A DNA stretch of 64,000 nucleotides from Hetaerina americana (GCA_022747635.1 JAKTNV010000003.1:52392857-52456856), one strand, 5' to 3'. Counted from the stretch's first letter, positions 46,061-58,734 are shown. Notes: generated by a model from the letters alone, not told the origin. Numbers and translations: made by a program.

Positions 46061-46990
46061 CTCATTAAAGGGGTGGTCTTACTCATTGTCTCAGATGCCT
46101 TATTAACGGGTTTGTTGTCCTCCTGAGAATGTCATTTGCCCAAATGTGATTTCCGCGGAGTAATTTAAGAAATCCCTATTACTGGAGGCGATATATTTTT
46201 TTCGCGACTTTAAAAATTAAAGTGAAGTCTTCTTTTCCTTTTTCACGCGGAGGAGCGAGGAGGAAAAAAAGCATCACTTCTCTGGAAAATGACGTCATCA
46301 ATTCAAGTAATTAATTTTGACTTTTGCAAAAAGCCTCGCCGCTAAATTTCCTCTCTCTTTCCTCCGAAGATAAATCTTTCGAATTTTTCCAGCAAAAAGA
46401 ACACCGGAGAGAACGTGCATCAATTATTTAGCTCCTCCGAGTGTTCATGTGTAATGCCGCTCTCTTTTATTTGAGAACCGTAGGCATAAATGCAAACCAA
46501 CGAAACTGGCGAGAATAACTTAATTAATAACGATCTTAACTTTTGAGATGGAGGCGTGATGGTAACTTTCGAGTCGTTCAGCTGAATTAGCATTTTAATT
46601 AAGGTTTCCAGGTCCGGATAATAAATGCACGCCGCATTAACTAATTGTATCATTTACGAGTTTACGAGATGGCGTGTTGATATAATGATTATATGCTATT
46701 AATAATCACAAAGTATTAATAAATAAATCTTTATGTATATATATAATATATATATTTTTCATGTATATTAATGCAGATACCAATGTCAATGTTATCATAA
46801 TTTTGCATTCAAAGTTGTACACAAACTAGTCCGACCTAGTTATTAATTCTTAATTCTTTAAATTAAAAAAAATATTACGCCTCCTCTTTCGATGCTTTTT
46901 TTAATTGCGTAATTTACTTTGACCACGTAAGATAGTATCATTTCTCTTTATTGTATAGATTTGTTGTTTTCGTTAAACATATTTCAGCTC

Positions 46991-47162
46991 CAAAGAAACT
47001 GCGGGAGAGGCAGCAACAATAACGTTTAACGGAGTCATCCGCTAATGTGCATTTCAATGCAACAATTTCAGAGTGTAAAAATCATTCCCAGTTGAGGCGA
47101 ATTTCAGAGTGTAAAGATCCAAGTCAAGACGAATGATTTTTACTCTCTGAAATTGTTACATA
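46991..47162 (+). repeat. hairpin-bearing repeat family, copy 2
   Basis: A core (ctgcgggagaggcagcaaca, then ggagtcatccgctaatgtgc) is followed by inverted arms gcaacaatttcagagtgtaa … and their complement ending near 47158. It has an extra internal duplication of the ttcagagtgtaaa segment at 47103. Orientation is opposite to copy 1 at 30.8 kb. Confidence 0.75.
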
Positions 47163-47879
47163 TTTCAGCTCACCTATTATTTGCAGCTCGGACAGTTACT
47201 CCAGAACAATAGAATGAATAGTTTTATTAAAGAACAAAATACGTATTCAATGCAATTGCCGATATATTTATTATTTTTTCTCGATTTTGTTTCATATAAA
47301 TATCCCGTCCTGCATACCTTAGAGCATATCATGCCGTTAAGATCATTAAGATGCCACCATCATTCATTTTCATTCACTCCTGTTAACTGACTAGAAAACG
47401 GCATCCGTGTCACCTCTTGAAGGTTCTTAATGGATTCCCTACGAAAAGTACACAGCACCTCAGAGAATAACGCCGGGTTTTTATTTCTCAAGAATGAGGA
47501 AAGGGAAAAGAGGAGTAGCTGAGTTTCATCAAGCTACCCGGGCATTCCTAATGGGGAACTTTTTAATGGAGAACGTGACGAATTTACTTCAAAACAATGG
47601 GAATGACCAGAAAAAAGAAAAAGGAAGCGATGGCCATAGCCATTCCGTAATGTTCCTCCGTAAGTTGAGGTGCGCCAATCCGAGTGTTCCCCCTCTCCCC
47701 CGTCTCCCAAAAGGAAAGGCGGGCGTTCGAGATAATAAAACCATTCGTTTTCACCCAGAAAGAATGGAGGAGCATTTGCCACCCGAAGGCTTTTTACTAG
47801 AGGTCGCTTTCCGCTCCTCCTACTGTCTTCGAGTCCCCATGCACCATCCCTTCCAACCCTCAACTTCTTTTTACCTTTG

Positions 47880-48500
47880 ATGAACCCCCCACCGCCGCCT
47901 TAATTTCCTTACTCCACTCCATTCTCCCTCCTCCAACACCCGCCACCACACCCACTCTTCCCACCAGACACACGCATACACACACTCAAGGACCACACAG
48001 TCGTCCGCATCCTATCGCCACCGGCTCCTCCGGAGGTCACGTCCGACCGCATTTGCCCCCCGCCCGCCCACTCCCTCAAACCCAGTCCAATTCCTCCCTC
48101 GGCCGCCGCTCACTACCCTCGGTCTAATGGGAATCCTCGTCAAACCGCTCGATGTCCAATGGCGGGAGATGGCGACTGGCGGGAAATGAATGAGACCGGA
48201 CTCCAGGACCACAACCACACCTTCCCCGCCCTCCCACTCACCCTTTCCTTCATTCCCGCCCTCCCTTTCATTTCACACCCGCCCTCTCTTTCTCGCCTTC
48301 CTATTTCCCCCCTCCCTCACCCAACCCAGTCCCTTTGAAGAGGAAGAATGGCTTCCCGGGCCAAGTCAAGTGAGGGAAGGACTTGATGCTTTCCCTTTCT
48401 GCGCCCCTATCTCTCTATTTTCTCGCTTTCACTCTCCTCCATCTTTCCTTTCTCTCTCTCTCTTTCTCTCACCTCTCTCCTTTTCCGAACACGCACACGG
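47880..48500 (+). repeat. pyrimidine-rich island in the CCN-like intron
   Basis: Plus-strand C/T-rich for about 0.6 kb, with repeated ctccctcc-type runs, followed by (TC)n at 48649-48671. Frames of 115-119 codons here are compositional. Confidence 0.75.
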
Positions 48501-50299
48501 CTACGTTTGGAGTCGAAACGGGAGAGATGATAAAAAGGCGCGCTTTTGAGTTTGAGTACCCCGAACATTCTGTATCGTGGCGGTCTGACCATCAGTCCTT
48601 CCGATTTTTCTCCTTTCTTCTTCTCAGATCTCGCTTTAATATGGGGCCTCTCTCTCTCTCTCTCTCTCTCTGCACCAGAAGGATCCAACTAGGGTTAATC
48701 AGGAGTACTTCCCTTCTGGGAGGTGGATAACAACTGTAAGAATATAGTTCTTTGAATTCATTTGAATGAAATGCAACGGCGTTTGCAGCGTTCCATTCGG
48801 CCCGTAGGGTATTATCCGATAAGCTGTATAAAGAATTATGGCTCCAAACTTCAAGCGCAAGATTGCGCACAGTACTCTTAAGATTCATTAATTAGATTTA
48901 ATGAAATTTGAGTGGCGTGGAACGGTATATTTTATTTTAGGTTCGAATCTGTAATACAGCATTATGAGTACAATCTACTAAATATTGAGCGTGGGTCCAT
49001 AATTTGGCAATATTATGATAATAGAGAACTTAAGAAGAACGCAAGAAACATAAAAGTCATTGATAAGGTCGCTAAAGCTGAAGTTCAGCAGTTTCACGTT
49101 AAAACTTACGAATTCCTTTGTTCACAATTTTTCAGTCAACTGAAAGAAACATATGTTATGCTGATAGTGAAAAATATCCAGCGACACTTTGTCACTAATA
49201 GTGATTACGGGGGTCCTCCGATCATTTATTTAATAGTTGTTTCTATCCCTTCATGGAAAGTCTAATAATTTTATGTATTTTATATTAATAGTTATGTGCC
49301 TCTTAAATATTTCTCCTGCTTTGTCAGTCATAACTTTAAGATCCAGTGTAAGTATATTTTGTCGCACTCTCACAAAAGTCGAAGACATTCTAAAGTACCG
49401 TATTTAGTGTCTATTCATTACCCTATAATCATTTCGTAACTATGGATACCCTTACGAAGAAAGGACCTATTGATTAAATTATGAAATACAGGATAAGAAT
49501 ATTTAAAAGGAAAAACGGCTTAAAATATTGGAAACTTTTATTTGATCAGTGAAAGCTGAATGCTGTTTGGTTTGTGGTTGCCATGGTATAAGACATGCAC
49601 ATTATCTGGTGTGAGCATAAGTTAACGAAGAGCTAAATATAACCCATAAGTGAAATATTCCTATCCAATAACTGATACAGAAAAAAACTAAAGTCGATAT
49701 TGCTGAAATGTTGCGCCGCATATTATTTTCATATAATCCTTGAAGGCGATGCATAAGAAGAGAATAATGAAGCCTAAAATTTTGATTGAAGTGTTGACAA
49801 TGATAATGCTAATGGAGAATAATTCTTTTCACAGACACAAAGCTAAGCTAATATGAAACCTTTGTCATTATTAAAGGGTGGAAATTAATTATGGTAATAA
49901 TCAGAAATTAATTAATTAAGCTACGGGCTTTAGTTAAAGGTGCCTTACAAGGTATATATTATCCAAACATCATGAGATAAAATTAAATTTCTATCCTATA
50001 CTTGTATACTTGCACCTAATGACAGCATATTTTGACATTTGGTAAACACTAATGAAAGTTAAAATGATTTCAGAACACAATTCTATCTCATTCCTTAATT
50101 CATTTCCATTAGCGTAAATGTTTCATAAAAATTATCTTTTTACGCTGCTCGCATCCAATTGAGAATCTCCTACGACCCAAGAAAATATTTTTTAAATACA
50201 TATATTTAAGGCATTTTGATTTCTTCAGCCTTAATTATTTTTTTTTACAGATATGCTGGCGGTTTCTGGAGTTTTTGTCGCAAGACTTAGGAACTAATA

Positions 50300-50370
50300 A
50301 GTAAAATATCCGGCTGGAAATCCAAGCCACAGAGTACGCCAAAGTAACCTAAGCTTCCTCCTACTTAAGC
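50300..50370 (-). mobile_element. possible tRNA-like SINE head
   Basis: The minus strand has a weak A-box-like stretch (agtgcttaagtaggaggaag) and a weak B-box-like stretch (ggcttggatttcc) at tRNA-like spacing. No body was matched elsewhere in the window. Confidence 0.3.
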
Positions 50371-52680
50371 ACTGATATTAAAGGGAGGAAGATGAAAGCG
50401 AGATAATGAATATGCACCACCACGAGATCTTTGCCACAAAGCCTCGAGACCGAGCAGGAAAGGGCGGGGGGTGGATTCATGCAAGGAGCCACACAGAAAT
50501 GGAAACACGTTCTCCGCTCTCGTATCTCACGCCCACGCCATTTCTCTCACGAGGATATTTTCCTTCCACGGTGAGCACCGCTGTGAGATAGAGGCTGGAG
50601 GAAAAGAGAGACTTTTCCTCCACAACCGTCCTTTTATCCTCTTCATCCGTCTCCCACATTCCTCCTTACCTAGAATCTCTCGAGCCGGTGGGAAGGAATT
50701 GGCTGTTTCGGCACGGCGGCGACGGCGGCTTTCGCCTCGCTGCCCACCCGAGACGAATAAGATGATACCCTTCCACTCTTTAGGAGTTGCCCTCGAAGGC
50801 AGCGGTGTTCTTCTGGAGTATGACGTGGATTGGGAGGGAGAAAGAATCGTCGGGCGTGGCGGCACGTATGGCAGAGAAGGGAAGGGGTGTGGAGTTTCGG
50901 AGAAAGTGAAATAGTAAGGCCCCCTGCCAAGGGGTGCCCTACGTGGAAAGCACTCTTTCCCCGTCGCATTTTGGGATGGATGAAGAAGAGATGGTGAGAC
51001 GAACGTTGAGGCTACGTTTAGGAGAGGAGAGGTGAGTAGGCGTAAATGTAGCTCTGTGTGTTTGTGTTTGTGCGTGAGTGGAAGATGAGAGATCAGGTTG
51101 GTAATACTTCACCTCAGATGGCATAGCAGCAGTCAGGAGAGTTAAAGATGGGTTCGATTGCTCTTCAGACTATAGCGTGCGAGCAAGCGGGGAGATATTC
51201 GAGGTGCTAGACATATTTACACCCCAAGAAAGTTGTTGGAAAGAGAGGGGAGGTGTCGCGACTTTAAGTGCCGTATGCCCAGTAATCACCCCGGAAACCG
51301 GAGTAATAGGTGAGCAGGAAGCTCACCCGTGGCGTGCGGGATTGGTACAATAGGGGAAGCTAGTAAAATTCACTCGTATTGAGAGCTACTTCCACCATAG
51401 TAGGTACGTGGAAAGATTTTTTCTTACGAGTGGGTTGGGAGGAGACGCTCCCTCCTAAACTCTCTACCTCCCCTTTCCACCTTGCTATTTTTTCTTTGCC
51501 TCCCCACGTTTACCTGGCGACGTTTCTCACCCGATCGGACTCTTCCCAGAATATTCACGGTGTTTCATGCTGACCTTTCATTTCACGGCTCGTATACACC
51601 TTCGACATGACCTTTTTTAATCACCTTCGGAGTCGTTTCTCCCCAGACCGGCCACTTTTTTCACGCTTCCTGATAATATCACTGTTTTAAATTTCCTTTA
51701 ACCTCAGTTTTTTTACAAACTCTCTCGATCAATTCTTATGTACTCAAAAATTCCCAAAGCCTAGAGAGAAAAAATTTAAACACCTAAGCCTCGATTTCCA
51801 ATTAGAACAATTTTTGTTCTTAATCTCCTAAGACTCCTGATATGTAGTTTAAAACCATGAATATGATAGTAAGGTTGGCAGCCTACTAAAATTTAATATC
51901 GATAAATACGAAATAATACAAATTCTGTTAAACGCAAAAATTAGATAGCACTGCCATGAAAGTTATCTGCAAAAAAAATTAGCAGAAATCTTTTCGAAAA
52001 ATTACCAACTGGTAACTCAAAAATGAATTAACAAGTATTTACAGGTATTTCAACATATGACACACCGTCATTTTTGAATATTATGACGCCATTAATGTAT
52101 CCTTAAGAAAAACAACAGGACAACATAATAAACGAACGGAAATGGAAGCAAACCCGTGGCCTTTATATTGCCATGCAGATGATTTTTTTGTTTAACAGTT
52201 TCCAATGAAACTAAAATTTATAATAATCCTTAGAATTGCTTGAATTTCTTCTGGTTTACATGCATCATTTTCATAAAAATATTTATTATTAATAAATTAT
52301 GCAAAAAAATTTACCTAATCTTGTCTATTTGTCTTTTGGTCAAGTAATTTTAATAGCACATGTTTAGCATCAGGAATAATTTTCTGAGTGTATAAGGATT
52401 TGCATGGGTTATTAAATTCATCTTTAAAAGAAAATAGAATGACTTTGTTTAAAGCTCATACTTCGAACAAACTTATAAATTGCAAACCTTCCATCCTTGA
52501 AGGAATGAATAATATCTAACATTTGATTGACAAATCGCTTATACTAAAGGGTGAAGAAATATTTGTATCTTGCAGAAACGGCTCCAAAAAAAATAATTTT
52601 CCCTTACTTTTAAAAAAAACTATTTTTGACGTAACCGTAAAGAACACATCCAATTTCCTACTATTTTTCCGTTGGCATAC

Positions 52681-52830
52681 CCGTATGTGATGATGTCTCG
52701 CTTTGAGGGGATGCGCCTGAGGCATTAACGGCAAAAGTGCGCTGTCGTCTGCGTTGCACGGTTTCTCCTGGCACAGCCTCACCTCCACGCCTCCAGGAGC
52801 GCCGCAGTCCCCTTCAGAAGATGACAGTGG
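52681..52830 (-). CDS. CCN-family protein exon: end of TSP1 module and linker
   Basis: A 150-bp exon (50 codons), phase 0 at both ends. The acceptor tttacattgcag ends at 52831 and the donor is cgg|gtatgc at 52680. It encodes GDCGAPGGVEVRLCQEKPC, which supplies the final conserved RLC-x-x-x-PC cysteines of a CCN-type thrombospondin repeat. A short His- and Arg-containing linker (HPLKARHHHIR) leads to the CTCK exon. By family knowledge this region binds matrix and proteoglycans. The start of the TSP1 module is in the next exon upstream (53288-53406). Confidence 0.85.
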
Positions 52831-53287
52831 CTGCAATGTAAAAGCTCTCGGTGTATAGATGTTAAACTTTGAGAACACTCATATACAAAAAGATCTCTTT
52901 CTTTAGTTTATATAATTGAAAAATGTCTGTGGGTATGGTTCTCTAAATACTAATAAATATAATTTCCCAATTTGATGTAAATTTTACACAGCATCAAAAG
53001 ATGTTATATGAATTTTGATTACTAATTCATCCATATATTTTTTTTCTCAGTGTGAATGAAGCCCTCCATGCTTTAATTAATAAAACGTATATCTAATGGT
53101 ATTAGATAATTTTCTGTAACATTTGAAAAATACTAAACTCATGAGTTTGTTTGTCAGGGTATGAAGAGATGAATTAAATTCCATAGTTTGATTTCCATTC
53201 GGAATCGAAGGTAAAAAATCATTTCAAATGCATTAGCAACTTAAGGCAACATTTTGTTTGCGGTCCGAAACACCATTTTCTATTCAC
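52831..53287 (-). other. intron of the CCN-like gene
   Basis: A 457-bp AT-rich intron with donor gag|gtgaat and acceptor tttacattgcag. It interrupts the TSP1 module in phase 0. Confidence 0.8.
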
Positions 53288-53406
53288 CTCTATCTGAGAG
53301 TTGTTTTCTTTGGATATGACCCTGGTGGAGAGGCCAAGGCCACACGTTGAGGAGCAGTCTGACCATTCGGTGAACCGGGCGTTGCATGGAGGAGGAGGTC
53401 GCTGGG
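53288..53406 (-). CDS. CCN-family protein exon: start of TSP1 module
   Basis: A 119-bp exon. The acceptor ggttttcag ends at 53407, phase 1, and the donor gag|gtgaat is at 53287, phase 0. It encodes QRPPPPCNARFTEWSDCSST then CGLGLSTRVISKENNSQIE. The TEWS-x-CS-x-TCG-x-G-STR pattern is diagnostic of the single thrombospondin type 1 repeat of CCN proteins. Reading into the intron gives a stop after about 20 codons, consistent with splicing here. The first two bases complete a codon begun in the VWC exon. Confidence 0.9.
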
Positions 53407-54109
53407 CTGAAAACCGTGAGCATAGAAAGGAAGACAGCGATCCCGTATGAATTTTCATAGTAATTATAATTAAAATTAAAATAATTTTTTTCTTACATAT
53501 ATAGGAAAAACAAGTGTGAAGGACAAATTATTACGAAATCACGCAGATACCCAGAGACTCAGAGATTTTTTTCTTAATATGTCTCACGGTTGAAAAAACT
53601 AGATAATTCAATACTAACTTTATTTCACTCATTTCGTGAATTAGGTACCAACTAATAATGCTTTCAAGGAACATAGGGAGGGCCAAATTCTAGATCGATG
53701 AGGCTAAGGGTAAAATAAAAGAATAAAGTATTTCAGAAGGAAAATTGAAATTTCATAAATATGAACGGGATAATTCAAAGTCCGATGATTGCTCCAATCT
53801 TTTATTTAAGTATAATAAACATCATAAGATATTATTTTTTTAACGAAAGCAGAACGTTGGGTTTGATAATAGTCAAATGCTTATGTTTGAAGTGAACTGT
53901 GCCTTTACCTCTTCTTTCTTGTTCTTTAAATTGTTATTTATATTTAAGGTAGAGGCTGAAATTGGTAAGAACTTCCGCGTACCACGAAATAAAATAGAAA
54001 GCCTTAAGGCCGAATCATAAGTGGGCATCAATAGCAAGGATCTTTGGCCGTCAGAAGTTATTTTAGAAAAGAATGTATGCTATATTGCGTTATCTCAAGC
54101 ACATCTCAC
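53407..54109 (-). other. intron of the CCN-like gene
   Basis: A 703-bp AT-rich phase-1 intron with donor ctg|gtgaga and acceptor ggttttcag. Confidence 0.8.
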
Positions 54110-54242
54110 CAGTTGCAGAGTCGCACATCCACTCCCGGCAGCATTGGCCTTGAACTTCAACTAGCCTCGGGTGAAGGCATGAAGTACCCCTGGGTGATAT
54201 GCTCTCCTGAGGACACAGCGACGCACAGGCGTACGTACCGTT
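54110..54242 (-). CDS. CCN-family protein exon: C-terminal part of VWC module
   Basis: A 133-bp exon. The acceptor cttccattcag ends at 54243, phase 0, and the donor ctg|gtgaga is at 54109, phase 1. It encodes NGTYACASLCPQES then SCLHPRLVEVQGQCCREWMC DSAT (written in two parts). The pattern C-x3-C…C-x-HP-x-LV…GQCC-x-EWMCD is the second half of the von Willebrand type C module that precedes TSP1 in CCN proteins. The frame is too short to stand out alone, but its phases fit the neighbours exactly. Upstream IGFBP and first-VWC exons were not seen between 54.25 and 64 kb, so they probably lie outside the window. Confidence 0.88.
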
Positions 54243-57200
54243 CTGAATGGAAGCAAGGGCTTAAAGGTCATTCATTTCCTCAGCATTGCATACAGGGAAT
54301 ACAAAGATTCATATTTCATACAGCATGTATGACAAAATATATATAGCATATGTGTGTGTATATATATATGTATACACATATGCGGTATATATTTATATTT
54401 AATTGATTTTTGCTTTATCATAATGCATTAAATATTGAAGAGCTTCATACTCGGTAGCCTCGAGAGATTTTGTTCAGCATAAAGATTGAAAAAACTGAAT
54501 CAATGGGTAAATAAAAGGTAACAAAAGAAATGTTATTAAATTTAAGAAAAGATATAAACAGCTGTAGGGATATTTTTCAGTGAGAAGCAAAAACACCATT
54601 TTAATTTGATACAACAAAATCTAAAAGCTTTTGGCAAAAAAAATCGTGCGTATACAATATCCGAATTAAGGATGCAATGAGAAGAAACATGTTTTACAGG
54701 TACTGGAAAAACAGTTCAGAAGGGGTGCTAAGAAAGTTGAAGTTTCATAATTTAACTTGCATTACGTGAACGCATTCCAGAAACATCCGCCTTAAAGTTG
54801 AGAGCATCTCCTGAACTTGACTCCTCGAAATAAGAGGGTACTTGAAAATTCTCTTAAGATTTATTGTCTTTAAAAGTTTGTATACCAATGACATATATAT
54901 AGCTTAAATATTCATGTCATCCGGGCACTGTCAAAGAGATGTTTTTATGGAAAATGGCGTAAAATCCGAGGTGAAAAATAATAAATTACATGGTTAGGTG
55001 CTAGAAATATTATCAGATATTTATCTCTAGCCCTCTATCTTCTGCAAATAAAAAATCAGCATAAATTCAGAATTTTAATTACAGTATAGAGTAAATAGAA
55101 TGGGCAATGCTATTTAATGAATTTACATGCATCTTCATATAGTCCATGTGTCACAAATATAATTACTTTCAAATCAAAGAACTGCGGGAGATGCCGCGAC
55201 CGTTAATTTAACGGAAGCGCACCTCTAGGTGCACCAAAATGCACAAATTTTAAATTTTTTAAATCATTTACTGTCAGTGGAACTTAAACCAAGATCGCTC
55301 TATTTCCACAAACCGAATTATCTGGGTTCGAGTCCCAGTAAAGGAAAATGATTGTTCCACTGTTAAATTTCCGCATTTTGATGATTACTTTGATCTTAAA
55401 ATTGCTTTGACCTTAAATTAATTAGGTTTCTTCGGGAACATTAAAACTCTTTCGTATTCTTAACTGGAGAAGGGTTAACATTTAGTAAAAATTCTGCCCA
55501 TTGGTACTCCAGCTCATTTTGGCCCAGCTGGATTCAACACTGTTGTTATTTGAAAGTCATTTTTCGAAAATTTCAAGTATGTGTTGTGAATGTGAAAATT
55601 TGTTTGCCGAAATAGTATGCTAAAACGAACTGGTTAGGAGTCATTTTAATTTTTTAAGAAAATTTTATATTGTAGCTGTTGGTCAAAAATATTCCAAAAT
55701 ATTCAATTAAATTTTATTTGATGATATAATTTAGCATGCTTTGAGGGAATTTCGAACAAAAAGTTAGGGAAAAGGGAGTTTTCAAAAATCATTAACATAC
55801 TCAATATAACCATAATAATCTTCTTTATTAAGTGAACATTATATCAATGGACTGTCACACCTTTCGCTTATTATGCTCAAATTTCTGAGAAGAACTATGA
55901 TGAGACTCAACTGGCAAAATTCTATCAAAGAATGCTTTGATTTTAGTAGGTACTTTGTACTACAGGCCGGAGCATTTGAATTAGCTTTTACTCTGTAATA
56001 CCACATGTTAGAATCGTGTTCCTCCCTTATTTATTGAGCCCACTTACTTTTAAAGTTTAATGATTTGCTCTGATATACAATTATCTGTCTTAATTACAGT
56101 TCATTCAATTTTTGTGACTGACGAAATCCAAATTGAAAAAATTATATGTGTCTCATAGTACAAGTTTTAGAATATCTAAATGCTACAGTTGGTTTCTCCT
56201 GTGTGAAATAGGCTAAATGTTTCTCTTTTGACTATTTTATAACATTTCCTGGTAGATCATAGACAAAAAACGTGTGTTCGCGAACGAACGAAACATGAAA
56301 AAAAAATAGTTTTATTGAAATAATATTTTTTCGAGACGAAAATTGACGTTTTAAACTATTCCAAACAAAATAACTCAAATTTAAAATTTTAAATAGAGGT
56401 CTCATGTTGTCGTCATCTTAGTTAAATGAAAAATGTAAGAATATTTTAGTTTTAAACAAATTCCCACTGATAAGCCTTTTCTGGTATCAATAATATGAAT
56501 GATTTCATTGCTATTTAAAATACAGAACATCTTAAATATCACTTTTCTCATAACAGAGTGAAATGGTTTGAGTATCTGAATTGAACATTAAGGGTGTCAT
56601 GTTATTGAATTTTAAAGGTGGATCAGAAAAATTGTATACATGTATTTGAGATTCAGACCGGACTGTTAAGTTACTTTTACCGACGAATGATGAGAAATAT
56701 GGTGAATATACCCAATAGGTGTACGTGCAGTAACAGTTCATTATGGTGATTTCATAAATGTACATAGATTAATTTAAAACCTTGCTATCAGACATTATAT
56801 TACCCCAACCTAAACATCCTGGTGCCTTAATTACCAAAGGAAATTGCATTTTTCGCTTCCAATAAGCTCCCAAAAATCCCAAGTAGATAACGAAACACCA
56901 CGCAGCGATGAGCAGGGAATGAAAAACCAGCGGCGTTATCTCTACTTTACACGCTCGATATTAAAAGATCAATTTCCGATTTTCGCAAAATATCTGTTTG
57001 ATTAAGCTTCAACTACGTTTTAAAAGTTGAATTGATGGAACATGGATTATAAATTAGTCAGCGGACACTATGGTCGCTCTACAATATAAAAGAAAAGATA
57101 GCGCACGTATTTTAACCATAGAATATTTACGAAGACCCTCGTCATTTTTGCAAGTAACATGGAAAGGGGCCCACCACATTTGACTATTGTTCTGGGGTGA

Positions 57201-57354
57201 ATATTTCCTCATTAGAAATTTTCAAGAATGGAATTTTTATACGCTTTTCTCTTCACAATGTACTCTTTAACATAGTAAGATGTTTTTGCAATATTTTTCG
57301 TTGTAGCATTTAACTTTTTAGGTAAATAGAAATTTGGTAACTCTATTAATAGTA
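54243..57354. other. AT-rich DNA, presumably intron of the CCN-like gene
   Basis: No exon-like module on the minus strand. It contains hairpin-family copy 3 (55175-55240), a possible tRNA-like B box at 55324-55339 (gggttcgagtccca) and AT-rich simple sequence at 54352-54400. Confidence 0.5.
55175..55240 (+). repeat. hairpin-bearing repeat family, copy 3 (partial)
   Basis: The core ctgcgggagatgccgcgacc, followed by a ttaacgga stretch and aaaatgcac, matches copies 1 and 2. The paired arms are absent, so it is truncated or represents the shared core only. Confidence 0.65.
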
Positions 57355-58245
57355 CGAGGGTAGGCTGAAAACTATTGCGCACATGCTTGCAGGCCCCAGA
57401 AAAATGACATTCAGATGCACTCCTGGTGGAATGTGGAAGTAACATTCCCACTCAATATGCATGCGCAGGTTTGAGGTCGTTTCTTTCATCCAGTGTATTT
57501 CGAGGAGCTGAAGTATGGATACGTTTTCTAGTGCTATGTCAAGGCGAGTTAAACAGCGTGCTGTTATCGAATTTTCAACTGGTGAAAAAGTAACACCTAC
57601 TGAGATTCATCGTCGTTTAAAGGCTGTTTATGGAGACAATGCTGTTGATAGGTCTAATGTTAATCGATGGATAGAAAAATTACGTGGTTGCGAACCTTGA
57701 AAAGCCATAATTGTAGATGAAACGGAGTGGACGTCCGATCACTTCCACAGGACATAAGCATTTCAAACTCGTTGAAGACTAGATGCAAATCACTCAAAAG
57801 CGTATCGCATACCATATTGGAATATCCAAGGAAGTTTGTCGTGTTAAAGGTAGTCTGACACCAATAATCTTGCAAATTGACAACCTGAAATTTGAACCGA
57901 TTCCACACACTCCTTATTCTCCCAATCTTGCGCCTTGCGATTTTTATTTATTTCCTCAATTCAAGAAACACCTCAAGGATAATCATTACACCTCGGACGA
58001 TGAGGTGAAGGCAGCTGTCAAGTCCTGGATTCGATAAAAGTCGGAAGAGTTTTTCAGTGACGTATGAAAAACCTTGTCACACGTTGGGAGAAATGCGTTA
58101 GCCCTATAAGGTGACTATGTTAAAAAATAAATATATGATTTTGAAACTTAAGAATTGCACTTAAATGTACTTTTTGCCCGATCGTGATATTTGATTTTTT
58201 TCGTGCTCTACAAGCATTTGTGCATTACTTTTCAGCCTACCCACG
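57355..58245 (+). mobile_element. mariner with intact inverted repeats and TA duplication, internally deleted
   Basis: An 891-bp element. Its ends are inverted repeats of about 30 bp (cgagggtaggctgaaaact and, inverted, cgtgggtaggctgaaaagt), flanked by TA at 57353-57354 and 58246-58247, the mariner target-site duplication. It carries the two ends of a transposase gene without most of the catalytic core. An autonomous mariner of this lineage would be about 1.3 kb. Confidence 0.88.
57515..58125 (+). pseudogene. mariner transposase remnant with core deletion
   Basis: The N-terminal piece (57515-57700) has RVKQRAVIEFSTGEKVTPTE then IHRRLKAVYGDNAVDRSNVN RWIEKLRG (written in two parts), the helix-turn-helix of a mariner. 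The C-terminal piece (57860-58125) has LKFEPIPHTPYSPNLAPCDF (third catalytic Asp of the D34D triad, as CDF), LFPQFKKHLKDNHYTSDDE and, after a stop, SEEFFSD. The first and second catalytic Asp motifs are deleted. Stops at 57700 and 58036 prevent a full product. Confidence 0.85.
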
Positions 58246-58734
58246 TACATTTCAATTAATTGAATTGATTTTCATATTTATTAGGTAGTTGGCATGAATA
58301 CTTCTTTGAATTTACATTTTTTTTATTCAAGAGTTTGATTTCACCATCATCAGTATTTCAATCGTAGGATAAGTTTAACGCTGCTATAACATTCTTTTTT
58401 ATTTGAATGCAAGGCTGCATATTCTAGGGAGAATAATGTTAAGGTTTTCCGCTGCTTTCCACATCGCAGTACTGCGACCGATGCCGTGAATTTCACTCTT
58501 GCCCGCAACTGTGGCAGCTGATGCCGGGCTGACCCACTCGGTCTGCGCCACCAGTGCCTAATGGTGAAACTGCTGCCTTTCACCATAGGTTCAGGGTAGC
58601 TTTTTACTAGGAGTCTGCTATTCTCGTTGCCTCATTTCGGAATACCATTGAGAAACATTTTCTGGTAATGTGTGGGTGCCGCGTTCTGAAAAACCATTAA
58701 CAGACTTTTTCTAAGCTGAAAAATTTTCGTCGAT

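Larger units (their letters stand above)
43819..52680 (-). other. large intron of the CCN-like gene
   Basis: An 8.86-kb intron between the TSP1/linker exon and the CTCK exon. The donor cgg|gtatgc is at 52680 and the acceptor tgcag at 43819, both phase 0. It contains C/T-rich islands (45.56-46.06, 47.88-48.50 kb), a hairpin repeat copy (46.99-47.16 kb), a (TC)n run at 48649-48671 and mixed-composition patches at 47.5-47.9 and 50.4-51.0 kb. No additional exon with a recognisable module was found inside. Confidence 0.7.

Noticed and set aside
58350..58586. CCN 5' exon (IGFBP module) in the GC-richer patch near 58.5 kb
   Set aside because: No frame shows the GCGCCxxC pattern of IGFBP domains; cysteines are too few.
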